Notes under the pieces: generated by a model
The model's input: only the letters and a program-made list of their open reading frames with translations
Told to the model about the DNA's origin: nothing
Databases searched by the model: none
Source of the DNA: an uncultured Bacteroidota bacterium
GTDB taxonomy: Bacteria; Bacteroidota; Bacteroidia; Bacteroidales; SZUA-534
Direction: 5' to 3'
DNA length: 9,234 nucleotides
Assembly (NCBI GenBank): GCA_937885735.1
Contig: CALABN010000093.1
Location: 1 to 9,234 of the forward strand
Position numbers and translations under genes: made by a program
In this document: piece after piece, positions 1-6,500 of the stretch
How the letters are laid out: every line of letters begins with the position of its first letter
Numbering within the stretch: position 1 is the first letter of the stretch

Positions 1-944
1 GCCACTTGGCCATATCTATAAAGCGACGACAGCAATCCGATGCAATCAATAATGAGCACTTGGGCAATCTCCACATTCACCTTGTCTTCCTTTGCAATGG
101 AATAACGAACAACCTTTCCGTCGCAATATGACTGCACGCGGGTAACGTTGACTTCCGTTGTCTCGTGAGGCGCTATTATCAACTTGATGTTGTGCTCGTT
201 GGCATAACGACAAAGCAAACGCTCGTCGCCAATCCACGTGCTTCCCGCAACCAAAACCTTGTCATCGCCGACAAACTTCTCGACAATTGGCTGTGCCTGT
301 GCCTGTTGGACAATGTCGTAGACACGGTCGAAACGGGTGTCTCCGCCTATCTGGACATTGTTGATACCGATGCCTGCAAGCAACTTGCGTGAATTTTCAT
401 CTTGAACAAAAAGGACAGTGAAGAATTTCAGCATCTTGCGATACCAACCGCCATACCATTTGAAAAACGTCTGTTGTGGACGGAATATTGATGAGAAAAC
501 GTATGTTGGAACATTGCGTTTATTTAACTGATTCAAATAGTTATACCAAAAATCGTACTTCACGAACAAAGCAACTTTAGGATTTACTATCTTCATAAAA
601 CGGCGTGCATTATTCAATGTATCGGCAGGCAGATAGAAAATGTAATCGGCACCAGCATAGTTCTTGCGAATCTCGTATCCCGAAGGCGAAAAAAATGTCA
701 ACAGAATGGCATAGTCAGGATATTGCTTGCGGAATGCCTCAATTACAGGACGGCCCTGTTCAAACTCGCCCAACGACGAAGAATGAAACCACGCAACAGG
801 CTTTTTGCCGTCAATTTGAAGGGCCATTTTCTCAAAAATACCCTTTCTGCCGTTAACCCATTGGCGAGCCTTCTCGTTGAATGGCGATGCCAAACGGACG
901 GCCAACGAATATAATCTTATCGAGATGTTGTAAATAAAAGCCAT
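1..944 (-). CDS. waaA: 3-deoxy-D-manno-octulosonic acid (Kdo) transferase, C-terminus beyond window
   Basis: Transfers Kdo from CMP-Kdo to lipid IV-A at the inner membrane, the first inner-core step of lipopolysaccharide synthesis. The frame is open from an ATG at 944 to the window edge: 314 codons of a protein usually a little over 400 residues. Visible are an N-terminal hydrophobic/basic anchor (about 1-20), the GT30 N-domain signature HSSSLGEFEQGRP (54-66) with the presumed catalytic base Glu60, TFFSPSGYE (83-91), KYDFWYN (129-135), the inter-domain GGDTRFDRV (200-208), and the start of the nucleotide-sugar domain with VAGSTW (232-237), APHE (258-261) and IGLLSSLYRYG (302-312). Reading stops just before the expected glycine-rich CMP-binding loop. 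There is no internal stop or frameshift, so the truncation is only the window edge. The ATG lies about 20 bp downstream of a TAnnTTTG box. The family assignment is secure by motif; a one- or two-Kdo product cannot be told. Confidence 0.93.
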   Translation of the reverse strand, partial: MAFIYNISIRLYSLAVRLASPFNEKARQWVNGRKGIFEKMALQIDGKKPVAWFHSSSLGEFEQGRPVIEAFRKQYPDYAILLTFFSPSGYEIRKNYAGADYIFYLPADTLNNARRFMKIVNPKVALFVKYDFWYNYLNQLNKRNVPTYVFSSIFRPQQTFFKWYGGWYRKMLKFFTVLFVQDENSRKLLAGIGINNVQIGGDTRFDRVYDIVQQAQAQPIVEKFVGDDKVLVAGSTWIGDERLLCRYANEHNIKLIIAPHETTEVNVTRVQSYCDGKVVRYSIAKEDKVNVEIAQVLIIDCIGLLSSLYRYGQV

Positions 945-964
945 TGTTCTCTTTTTTTCCGGTG

Positions 965-972
965 CAAATATA
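965..972 (-). promoter_or_regulatory. Candidate Bacteroidetes -7 element for waaA
   Basis: On the minus strand this reads TATATTTG, an exact match to the Bacteroidetes primary sigma -7 consensus TAnnTTTG. It would place the transcription start near 958-960, giving a short leader of about 15 nt before the waaA ATG. No convincing TTTG -33 box lies 19-21 nt upstream; the nearest TTTG is only about 12 nt away. The call rests on the -7 match and its position in the 167-bp gap between the hydrolase and waaA. Confidence 0.4.
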
Positions 973-1111
973 ACTTACAATTGGCAAAATCTGTCAGCAT
1001 TTAGCCACTAACAACGAACAGCGGAATTAACAGCCGCAAACAACGCACTCTTTTGACAAATCATTATAAATCAGCGAATATGCCAACATAGAAACACAAG
1101 ACAGGCAAAAG

Positions 1112-2455
1112 TCACTTTTTCAGGAACTCGAATTTACCGCCTCCCTGGTACAATGTGAGTTTACGTTCGGCGACATCAATATCGATAACAAGGCCTGCCT
1201 TCAAACACTCAAACTGGCCGTCGGATTTTGAAGTCAACGCGAACACTGTCTGACCAGTTGCCTGACCGTAAAGTATTTTACCATTGGTTGTTATGGTCAA
1301 ATCCATATGCAACGCTTCTGACGAATACACCCCTGTGTAAGATTCAAGTTGTTCAGCCGACAATTCAACGCACGTAAACGAAGGTATTTCATATTCAATA
1401 CCATACACTGTATTCAAAATGGCGATAAGAATGTCGTTTTGATTGAAGTCGCTCGCATTTGAACATACGGCGACAACAACATCGTCATCATCGAAATGGC
1501 AAAGGACCGAACTGAATCCGTCAATTCCGCCTGTATGTCCGAAACCGATTCTGGCATAGAACGGGATTGGGAACAGTCCTCGCCCCAACGGCCCTAAAAC
1601 GGTCTTCATTCTATCTACCACTTTTGCGCCAAACTCACTTGTAAACAAGGCATATGCGAACTTTGTCAAATCGGAAGGAGTTGACACCAAAGCGCCTGCA
1701 CCTTGCGGAATTGAAAGGTCGGTTTCTGGTTCCAGATGCCAATCTCCAGCATAAGTGTACGACCTGCACTCGTTAGCCGAAGGGTCTATCTTTCCACCAT
1801 AATAGGTGTTTTGCAGATTCAACGGCTTTGCAATCTTTTCCTGCAACAAATCGGCATAACTTTTTCCATATACCTTCTCGAGTATGAAAGTCAGCAGTAT
1901 ATAACCCGAATTGCAATAACGGCAATCGCTGTTAGGTGTGAAATCGGATTTTGCCAAAGCAATACGCTCAATCAGTTGCTCACGAGTATGTGGCTTTGTG
2001 TTCCACTCAAGATAATCAGAACTACCTTCAAAAACATCGTGAATGCCACTTCGGTGATAAAGCAAATTGTCAACCGTAATGGAATCAGAGTTTTCTATTT
2101 TACTGTCTGGAAAATATTTAGAAAGATTGTCAGATAATGACAAAAGACCTTCATCGACTGCATTTAGCACCAAATAAGAAGTGAACATTTTTGATATGGA
2201 ACCAATCAGATAACGGCTGTCGGCACTTGCCTGAATGCCAGCGTCAACATCGACGAAACCAACTGATTTTTGAAAAACAACCTCTCCTCCCTTGCTCACA
2301 CTAACAGAGCCGTACCAATGTTCCTTAATTGCATCGAAATACGAATCCAACTTATTGGCATCGAACGAATTATCTTGAGCATCGACATTGAGCACACTAA
2401 AGGCACACAACACAGACACAAATGCAATACAGACAACAAACTTTAATTTCTTCAT
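1112..2455 (-). CDS. Exported serine hydrolase of the class C beta-lactamase / DD-peptidase (S12) family
   Basis: A 447-residue penicillin-binding-protein-fold hydrolase (Pfam Beta-lactamase type). Residues 1-26 form a Sec signal peptide: KK at the start, a hydrophobic core, and likely cleavage after VDA before QD. There is no lipobox. The catalytic set is complete: SISK at 86-89 (nucleophile Ser86, Lys89), YCN at 180-182 (the YxN motif) and HTG at 307-309 (the KTG equivalent). Family motifs LLYHRSGI (131-138) and GALVSTPSDLTKF (254-266) are also present. Residues from about 360 to the end (YTGVYSSE...) look like the small beta-rich tail common in these proteins. The substrate cannot be read from sequence; many relatives are peptidases, esterases or D-amino-acid amidases rather than antibiotic-degrading enzymes. 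Location is probably periplasmic. It starts at an ATG 52 bp after the upstream ATPase stop, so the two may share a transcript. Confidence 0.9.
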   Translation of the reverse strand: MKKLKFVVCIAFVSVLCAFSVLNVDAQDNSFDANKLDSYFDAIKEHWYGSVSVSKGGEVVFQKSVGFVDVDAGIQASADSRYLIGSISKMFTSYLVLNAVDEGLLSLSDNLSKYFPDSKIENSDSITVDNLLYHRSGIHDVFEGSSDYLEWNTKPHTREQLIERIALAKSDFTPNSDCRYCNSGYILLTFILEKVYGKSYADLLQEKIAKPLNLQNTYYGGKIDPSANECRSYTYAGDWHLEPETDLSIPQGAGALVSTPSDLTKFAYALFTSEFGAKVVDRMKTVLGPLGRGLFPIPFYARIGFGHTGGIDGFSSVLCHFDDDDVVVAVCSNASDFNQNDILIAILNTVYGIEYEIPSFTCVELSAEQLESYTGVYSSEALHMDLTITTNGKILYGQATGQTVFALTSKSDGQFECLKAGLVIDIDVAERKLTLYQGGGKFEFLKK

Positions 2456-2507
2456 AGTATCAATATAAAATATAAATCAAACTAAATTAAAAAGATACAG
2501 CGACGCA

Positions 2508-3695
2508 CTACTTATTTTCGCAATTATCGATGTAACTGTCCCAATCTTTCCAACCAACGTAATCGACGTTGTTGACTGTGCAGGTTAGGTCGCCCAAATA
2601 CAATACAGTGCCACGGCATTGAACATCCTTACGGCTGTCAATATATTTGTGGATATTTGAAGATAGACCGCTGTCAGCATCACTTGAACTCTTGATTTCA
2701 ATCGCAAAAGTATGCCTCCAATCGGCGATAGTATCGACTTCCAACCCATTCCAATCACGATAGTATGTCAGATTGCCCTTTCTTGCCTTGTTTTGCCTCA
2801 CCTTCAACATTTCGGAGACAGCAAATGTTTCCACCACAGCACCTTTATATGGGCTCAACAGCAAATCCTCCTTTGACTGCAAACGCAACAAATGGCAAAG
2901 CAAACCTGTATCGGTGAAATACATTTTTGCCGTTTTCACAAGCGATTTGCCAATATTGTTGGTATCTGGCTCAAGGAAACTGATAATGAAAGATGATTCC
3001 AAAACCGAAAGCCACTTCTTGATGGTAGGTGCAGACAAACCCAACTTACGCGCCATGCTATCCATTGAAAACACCTGACCGCTATATGTGGCGCACAACT
3101 GTATGAACGTCTTGAACTGCATCAAATTGGAAGCATTTATCTGGTCTTTTACGTCGAACGACAAATATGTATCGATGTAACTTTCGAACCAATCGTAAGT
3201 GTTGAAACGCTTTTTTTTATCATACAAAGGCGGATAGCATCCCTTGAAAATCAAGTCGTAAACAGAAGCATCGCCACCACTAACAACGCCTAATTCGCCG
3301 ATAGTGAATGGCAACAACCGCATATACGAAGCCCTTCCCGCCAAAGAATCCGACATATTTTCGCGAAGTTTGAACTGGCTCGAACCCGTAAGTATATATT
3401 TTCCTGGAGTATATTCGCCGTTATCAACATCATACTTTATGGCATCGAATATGTCAGGCACTTTTTGTGCTTCATCGATTATTACTCCGTCAGGAAAAGC
3501 GAGCAAAAAATCACGTGGATTTGAATTGGCAATATTTCTAATATTTCTATCATCAAATGAAACGAATTTTTTAGTAGGAAAAGCCATTTTAGCCAATGTG
3601 GATTTTCCACTCTGCCTAGGGCCAATAATTCCAACTACAGGGAATTGCGATGCCAAACGCAACAAAGCATAAGATGCCATTCTATCTACTTTCAT
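2508..3695 (-). CDS. AAA-family ATPase with DUF4143 / PD-(D/E)XK-like C-terminus
   Basis: A 395-residue protein of the AAA_14 + DUF4143 architecture. The N-terminal P-loop domain has Walker A GPRQSGKST (25-33), Walker B VIIDEAQ (71-77), a sensor-1-like TGSSQF (103-108) and a likely arginine finger in LAGRA (118-122, Arg121). A winged-helix segment follows (MARKLGLSAPTIKKWLSVLE, about 214-233), then YFTDTGLLCHLL (259-270) typical of DUF4143. The C-terminus carries Glu319/Asp321 and, after a short strand, EIK (333-335), the spacing expected of a PD-(D/E)XK nuclease-like fold. The role of this family is not established; it is abundant and often solitary in Bacteroidetes and archaea. The ATG at 3695 was preferred over an in-frame GTG at 3704 because it is a standard codon directly before the family N-terminus; a third in-frame ATG at 3680 is possible. 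The gene sits just downstream of a 22-bp tandem array and a -7-like box. Confidence 0.9.
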   Translation of the reverse strand: MKVDRMASYALLRLASQFPVVGIIGPRQSGKSTLAKMAFPTKKFVSFDDRNIRNIANSNPRDFLLAFPDGVIIDEAQKVPDIFDAIKYDVDNGEYTPGKYILTGSSQFKLRENMSDSLAGRASYMRLLPFTIGELGVVSGGDASVYDLIFKGCYPPLYDKKKRFNTYDWFESYIDTYLSFDVKDQINASNLMQFKTFIQLCATYSGQVFSMDSMARKLGLSAPTIKKWLSVLESSFIISFLEPDTNNIGKSLVKTAKMYFTDTGLLCHLLRLQSKEDLLLSPYKGAVVETFAVSEMLKVRQNKARKGNLTYYRDWNGLEVDTIADWRHTFAIEIKSSSDADSGLSSNIHKYIDSRKDVQCRGTVLYLGDLTCTVNNVDYVGWKDWDSYIDNCENK

Positions 3696-3734
3696 AATCA
3701 ACACATTAACTATTAATAATAAAAATTAACGGCA

Positions 3735-3742
3735 CAAATATA
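3735..3742 (-). promoter_or_regulatory. Candidate Bacteroidetes -7 element for the ATPase gene
   Basis: The minus strand reads TATATTTG, matching TAnnTTTG and identical to the box before waaA. The predicted start of transcription near 3728 gives a leader of about 30 nt to the ATG at 3695. The sequence 19-23 nt upstream already belongs to the first 22-bp repeat unit and reads CTTC instead of TTTG, so the -33 element is weak. If this promoter is real, the array abuts it and occupies the position where an activator or upstream element would act. Confidence 0.4.
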
Positions 3743-3746
3743 TAAA

Positions 3747-4140
3747 GAAATCTAAAGTTTTGAAGTCTAAAACCTAAAGTTTCCGCATCCAAAATCTAAA
3801 GTTTCGATGTCTAAAATCTAAAGTTTTGATGTCTGAAATCTAAAGTTTTAATATCCGAAATCTAATGTTTTAATGTCTGAAATCTAAAGTTTTAATATCC
3901 GAAATCTAATGTTTTAATGTCTAAAACCTAAAGTTTTAATGTCTAAAACCTAAAGTTTCAGCATCTAAAATCCAAAGTTTCAGCATCTAAAATCTAAAGT
4001 TTTGATATCTGAAATCTAAAGTTTCAATATCTGAAATCTAAAGTTTCGACATCCGAAATCTAAAGTTTCGACATCTGAAATCTAAAGTTTCGACATCTGA
4101 AATCTAAAGTTTCGACATCCGAAATCTAAAGTTTCAATTC
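3747..4140. repeat. Tandem array of about 18 direct 22-bp repeats, intergenic
   Basis: The shared core TAAAGTTT (or a one-base variant) begins at 3753 and recurs at exactly 22-bp steps to 4127: 18 cores with no indel. The plus-strand unit is yrAAAyCTAAAG followed by TTTyrAyrTC (y = C/T, r = A/G). Core variants are TAATGTTT at 3863 and 3907 and CAAAGTTT at 3973. Most differences between units are transitions. A degenerate half-unit (TTGAAAATTTTGAATATC) follows at 4141-4158. The unit carries TAA on the plus strand and TAG on the minus strand, and 22 is not a multiple of three, so all six frames are closed repeatedly and the array cannot encode protein. There are no unique spacers. The 22-bp step is close to two DNA helical turns. 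It lies between the 3' end of the Hyf/Ehr operon and the promoter region of the ATPase gene. Function unknown. Confidence 0.95.
3832..3919. repeat. 44-bp dimer duplicated inside the 22-bp array
   Basis: Positions 3832-3875 and 3876-3919 are identical over 44 bases. Each consists of one unit with core TAAAGTTT and one with the rarer core TAATGTTT. This indicates that two units were copied together fairly recently within the array. Confidence 0.9.
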
Positions 4141-4169
4141 TTGAAAATTTTGAATATCAACACTTAAGC

Positions 4170-4194
4170 AAAAAAAACGAAGTAAAATTCACTT
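4170..4194 (-). terminator. Weak candidate intrinsic terminator of the Hyf/Ehr operon
   Basis: In the minus-strand transcript, about 20 nt after the stop of the last operon gene, AAGTGAATTTTACTT can fold into a six-pair A/U-rich stem with one G-U pair and a three-base loop (4180-4194). It is followed after CG by a run of eight U (4170-4177). The U-run and position fit a terminator; the stem has only one G-C pair and would be weak. Confidence 0.4.
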
Positions 4195-4214
4195 GACATT
4201 ATCAGCACAAACAA

Positions 4215-4964
4215 TCATTTACGTTTGCGAACCAAACTCAAGACTCCGTTAACGAATGCCAATGGATGGACTGGATTACCTGGTATGTACAAATCGACTT
4301 TATACTTGTCCAAAAAAGACCTGTCAAGAGCAGGGCTACCTGCAAAAATGCCACCGCTGATAGCGTCCACACCTGCCAAAATCAATATTTTAGGGTCAGG
4401 AGTCGCATTGTAGCAAATTTCAAGGGCTTCTGCCATGTTCTGGCTTATCGGGCCTGTGACCACTACGCCGTCGGCGTGGCGTGGCGACGCAACAAAATCG
4501 ATGCCGAAACGGCCCATATCAAAATTGACATTGCTTGTAGCGTTCAATTCCCACTCGCAACTGTTGTCACCACCTGCGGAAACCTCACGCAACTTGAGCG
4601 AGCGTCCAAAAAGACGATGGATTTCGGCACGCACCTTGTCAGCATCGACCTCAATAGGCTCGTCGCCACTGACAATCAAGCGCTCACGCACATTGGTGCC
4701 CATTTTATAGTCTTTGGTGAACCTGATTTTATCAGGACAGGCAAAAGCGCACTCGCCACAGAACGTGCATCGTCCCAAGTCGATGCGCAAAGGCGAACCG
4801 CTGATGGCACCTGTCGGACACAAATCGATGAGTTCCTGCTCATTGCATTGGGCATCGGTGATTATTGGACGACCACGAAAGACTCCTGGCACATCGGTTG
4901 TAGTGACATCAGGAATGTACTGCTTTCCCTGATGGAACAATATTTTCAAATCGGTGGTGAACAT
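4215..4964 (-). CDS. Ferredoxin-like / NuoB-like fused subunit of a Hyf/Ehr-type complex, cluster ligands mostly lost
   Basis: A 249-residue fusion. The N-terminal part (about 30-85) is a NuoI/HyfH-like ferredoxin. Its second motif is complete (Cys66, Cys69, Cys72, Cys76), but the first keeps only Cys49 in CPTGAI plus a mis-spaced Cys40. In the usual two-cluster topology this leaves one [4Fe-4S] site (Cys49, 66, 69, 72). The C-terminal part (about 130-245) is NuoB/HyfI-like: NSCEWEL, GRFGIDFVASPRHAD, VVVTGPIS, ISGGIF, VDLYIPGNPVHP. By comparison with E. coli HycG (CNGC, GAC, PGCP), the proximal-cluster ligands are replaced by Asp133, Asp200 and Asn230; only Cys136 remains. The subunit should sit on the cytoplasmic arm next to the large subunit, encoded 32 bp upstream. 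The frame is intact and conservation around the lost cysteines is good, so decay or sequencing error is unlikely. It could be annotated as NADH-quinone oxidoreductase subunit B or a 4Fe-4S protein. Confidence 0.88.
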   Translation of the reverse strand: MFTTDLKILFHQGKQYIPDVTTTDVPGVFRGRPIITDAQCNEQELIDLCPTGAISGSPLRIDLGRCTFCGECAFACPDKIRFTKDYKMGTNVRERLIVSGDEPIEVDADKVRAEIHRLFGRSLKLREVSAGGDNSCEWELNATSNVNFDMGRFGIDFVASPRHADGVVVTGPISQNMAEALEICYNATPDPKILILAGVDAISGGIFAGSPALDRSFLDKYKVDLYIPGNPVHPLAFVNGVLSLVRKRK

Positions 4965-4996
4965 TATCTATAATATTGAAAATTCAAATTAAACTA

Positions 4997-6496
4997 TCAC
5001 AAATCGTGGCCACTGTACGACAAGTCGAAACTCTTGTTACAGATTGGGAAATCAGAAATTCCGTTATTGCGGACTGCAAGTGCCAAACCAAGCCAATTGT
5101 GGAACGACGGGTCCTTAACCTTATAGTGTCTAAGGTCGCCATTGGAATCGGTAATGGCACAATGGCAAATCTCGCCACGCCACCCTTCGACCAATGAAAC
5201 GACAAATGAGTCAGGCTCCGCACTCTCAATTTTGGTTGCAGGCTTATGCTCATAAGGCATTGTGTCGATAATGGTTTTCATCATTTCTATCGACTTGAGA
5301 ATCTCCTCGTAACGAATCCTTGCACGGCAGAAAACGTCACCGACAGGTTCGGTTACAGGCTTATAACCGATTTCAGAATAATAACCGAAAGGATGTGATG
5401 CTCGAATGTCGCGAGTGAGTCCGCTTGCACGGCCTGCCATTCCCACCATACCAATCTGCATAGCGGTTTCAGTGGTTACAATGCCCGTGCGCTCGATACG
5501 CGACAAAACCGACGGAAGGTCGAAAGTACGGTCGGCCATTTCCTCAAAATCAGGCTGATAGGCGCTTATCATATCAATCCACTGCGATGCAAGTTCCTTT
5601 GTGAAAGGGAAATTTGTCTTGCCTGGACGTATAAGCCCTTTTGCGAAACGGTTGCCTGCCCAACGCTGGAAATAGTTGATTACAGGCGTACGCAAGCGTC
5701 CGAAGACTGAATTGCCAAGTTGATAGGCTATATCAGTGCAGATACCGCTCAAATCGCCCGTGTGTATGGCGATGCGCTCGTTTTCGATGGCGAAAGCGCG
5801 TTCCATTTGCAGTTGTCGGTCAGGAACGAAAGCGCAAAGGCTCTCCCACGCATTTGCGAAAGCGACAGAGTGACCGACAGTTGTGTCACCCGTAATGTTT
5901 TCGGCCAATGTAGCACGCTGAAGCAGTTTCTTCTTCTCCAACATCAGGGTTTCAAGCCCGCGATGCTGATATCCGAGTTGAATCTCGAGATGAAGAATCT
6001 GCTCGCCGTTGCAAATGAAACGGAAGTGACCCGGTTCGATAATTCCCGCGTGGATTGGGCCGACGCCGACTTCATGAAGTTCTTCGCTATCAATCTGATA
6101 AAAGGGATAATTAGCGATTGTCTGCGACTTGTCGACAGCATTGTACGGATAACGTACAGGCTTGAACCAAGGATGGCCTTCGAAAACGATGCCGAAATTC
6201 TCGTGGATCTCGCGTTCAAACAAATGGAATGAAAGATACTTTTCGGTTATCGACTGAAGTTTGTAGGAAGGCATCACTTTGGCAGACAACACATTGATAA
6301 TGCTTGCGGAATCGTCGGCAATGCAACAAATCAACTGTACATCCTGACCAACTGGCAAACCGTAGTAGTTCACGCAATGAGCATCTGGCTTTATCATCAA
6401 CTCATTGACAATCACATTGTAAAAATCGGCGTATGCCAAAACTGGTATTTCGGCAAACTTTATACGCTGATTATTTTTTATGCTGATATAATCCAT
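4997..6496 (-). CDS. hyfG: NuoC-NuoD fused large subunit (HyfG-like) lacking [NiFe] ligands
   Basis: A 499-residue large subunit of the complex I / group 4 hydrogenase superfamily. Residues 1 to about 120 are NuoC-like, with HLFEREIHENFGIVFEGHP (91-109) the 30-kDa subunit signature. From about 145 the NuoD/hydrogenase large-subunit part begins: VGPIHAGIIEPGHFRF (145-160), QLGYQHRGLE (173-182), SRIERTGIV (332-340), GMVGMAGRASG (349-359). The two [NiFe] motifs are gone: where RxCGxxC is expected the protein reads ENITGDTTVGHS (199-210), with Thr202 and Thr205 in place of cysteines, and the C-terminal DPCxxC is replaced by DFPICNKSF (482-490) with a single cysteine. The protein ends LSYSGHDL with no sign of a cleaved maturation extension. 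This matches energy-converting hydrogenase-related (Ehr) proteins rather than a hydrogenase. The start lies only 4 bp after the upstream stop, indicating tight co-translation. Confidence 0.9.
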   Translation of the reverse strand: MDYISIKNNQRIKFAEIPVLAYADFYNVIVNELMIKPDAHCVNYYGLPVGQDVQLICCIADDSASIINVLSAKVMPSYKLQSITEKYLSFHLFEREIHENFGIVFEGHPWFKPVRYPYNAVDKSQTIANYPFYQIDSEELHEVGVGPIHAGIIEPGHFRFICNGEQILHLEIQLGYQHRGLETLMLEKKKLLQRATLAENITGDTTVGHSVAFANAWESLCAFVPDRQLQMERAFAIENERIAIHTGDLSGICTDIAYQLGNSVFGRLRTPVINYFQRWAGNRFAKGLIRPGKTNFPFTKELASQWIDMISAYQPDFEEMADRTFDLPSVLSRIERTGIVTTETAMQIGMVGMAGRASGLTRDIRASHPFGYYSEIGYKPVTEPVGDVFCRARIRYEEILKSIEMMKTIIDTMPYEHKPATKIESAEPDSFVVSLVEGWRGEICHCAITDSNGDLRHYKVKDPSFHNWLGLALAVRNNGISDFPICNKSFDLSYSGHDL

Positions 6497-6500
6497 ATTA

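Noticed and set aside
1..944. waaA as a pseudogene because it is shorter than the family
   Set aside because: The frame is open to the window edge with all expected motifs in order; the missing C-terminus lies outside the window.
1021..1037. Inverted repeat GCGG...CCGC as a terminator for the hydrolase gene
   Set aside because: Only four pairs with a nine-base spacer and no following U-run on the minus strand.
3693..3704. Upstream GTG start for the ATPase (three extra residues)
   Set aside because: The ATG at 3695 is a better codon and fits the family N-terminus; the difference is minor and cannot be settled from sequence.
3747..4140. CRISPR array
   Set aside because: Units are contiguous 22-bp direct repeats with no unique spacers, and no cas gene is present.
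3747..4140. Plasmid iteron origin (22-bp direct repeats about two helical turns apart)
   Set aside because: No replication initiator gene nearby and the flanks are chromosomal housekeeping or respiratory genes; 18 copies is also many for iterons. The resemblance in unit size is noted only.
3747..4140. Protein repeat or leader peptide encoded by the array
   Set aside because: Nearly every unit contains TAA (plus) and TAG (minus), and the 22-bp period shifts frame each unit, closing all six frames.
4266..4973. Long plus-strand open frame (235 codons) opposite the ferredoxin/NuoB-like gene
   Set aside because: It is a shadow of a well-conserved minus-strand gene; its translation shows no recognisable domain.
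5720..6232. Plus-strand 170-codon frame opposite the large-subunit gene
   Set aside because: Antisense shadow of conserved NuoC/NuoD sequence; no independent support.
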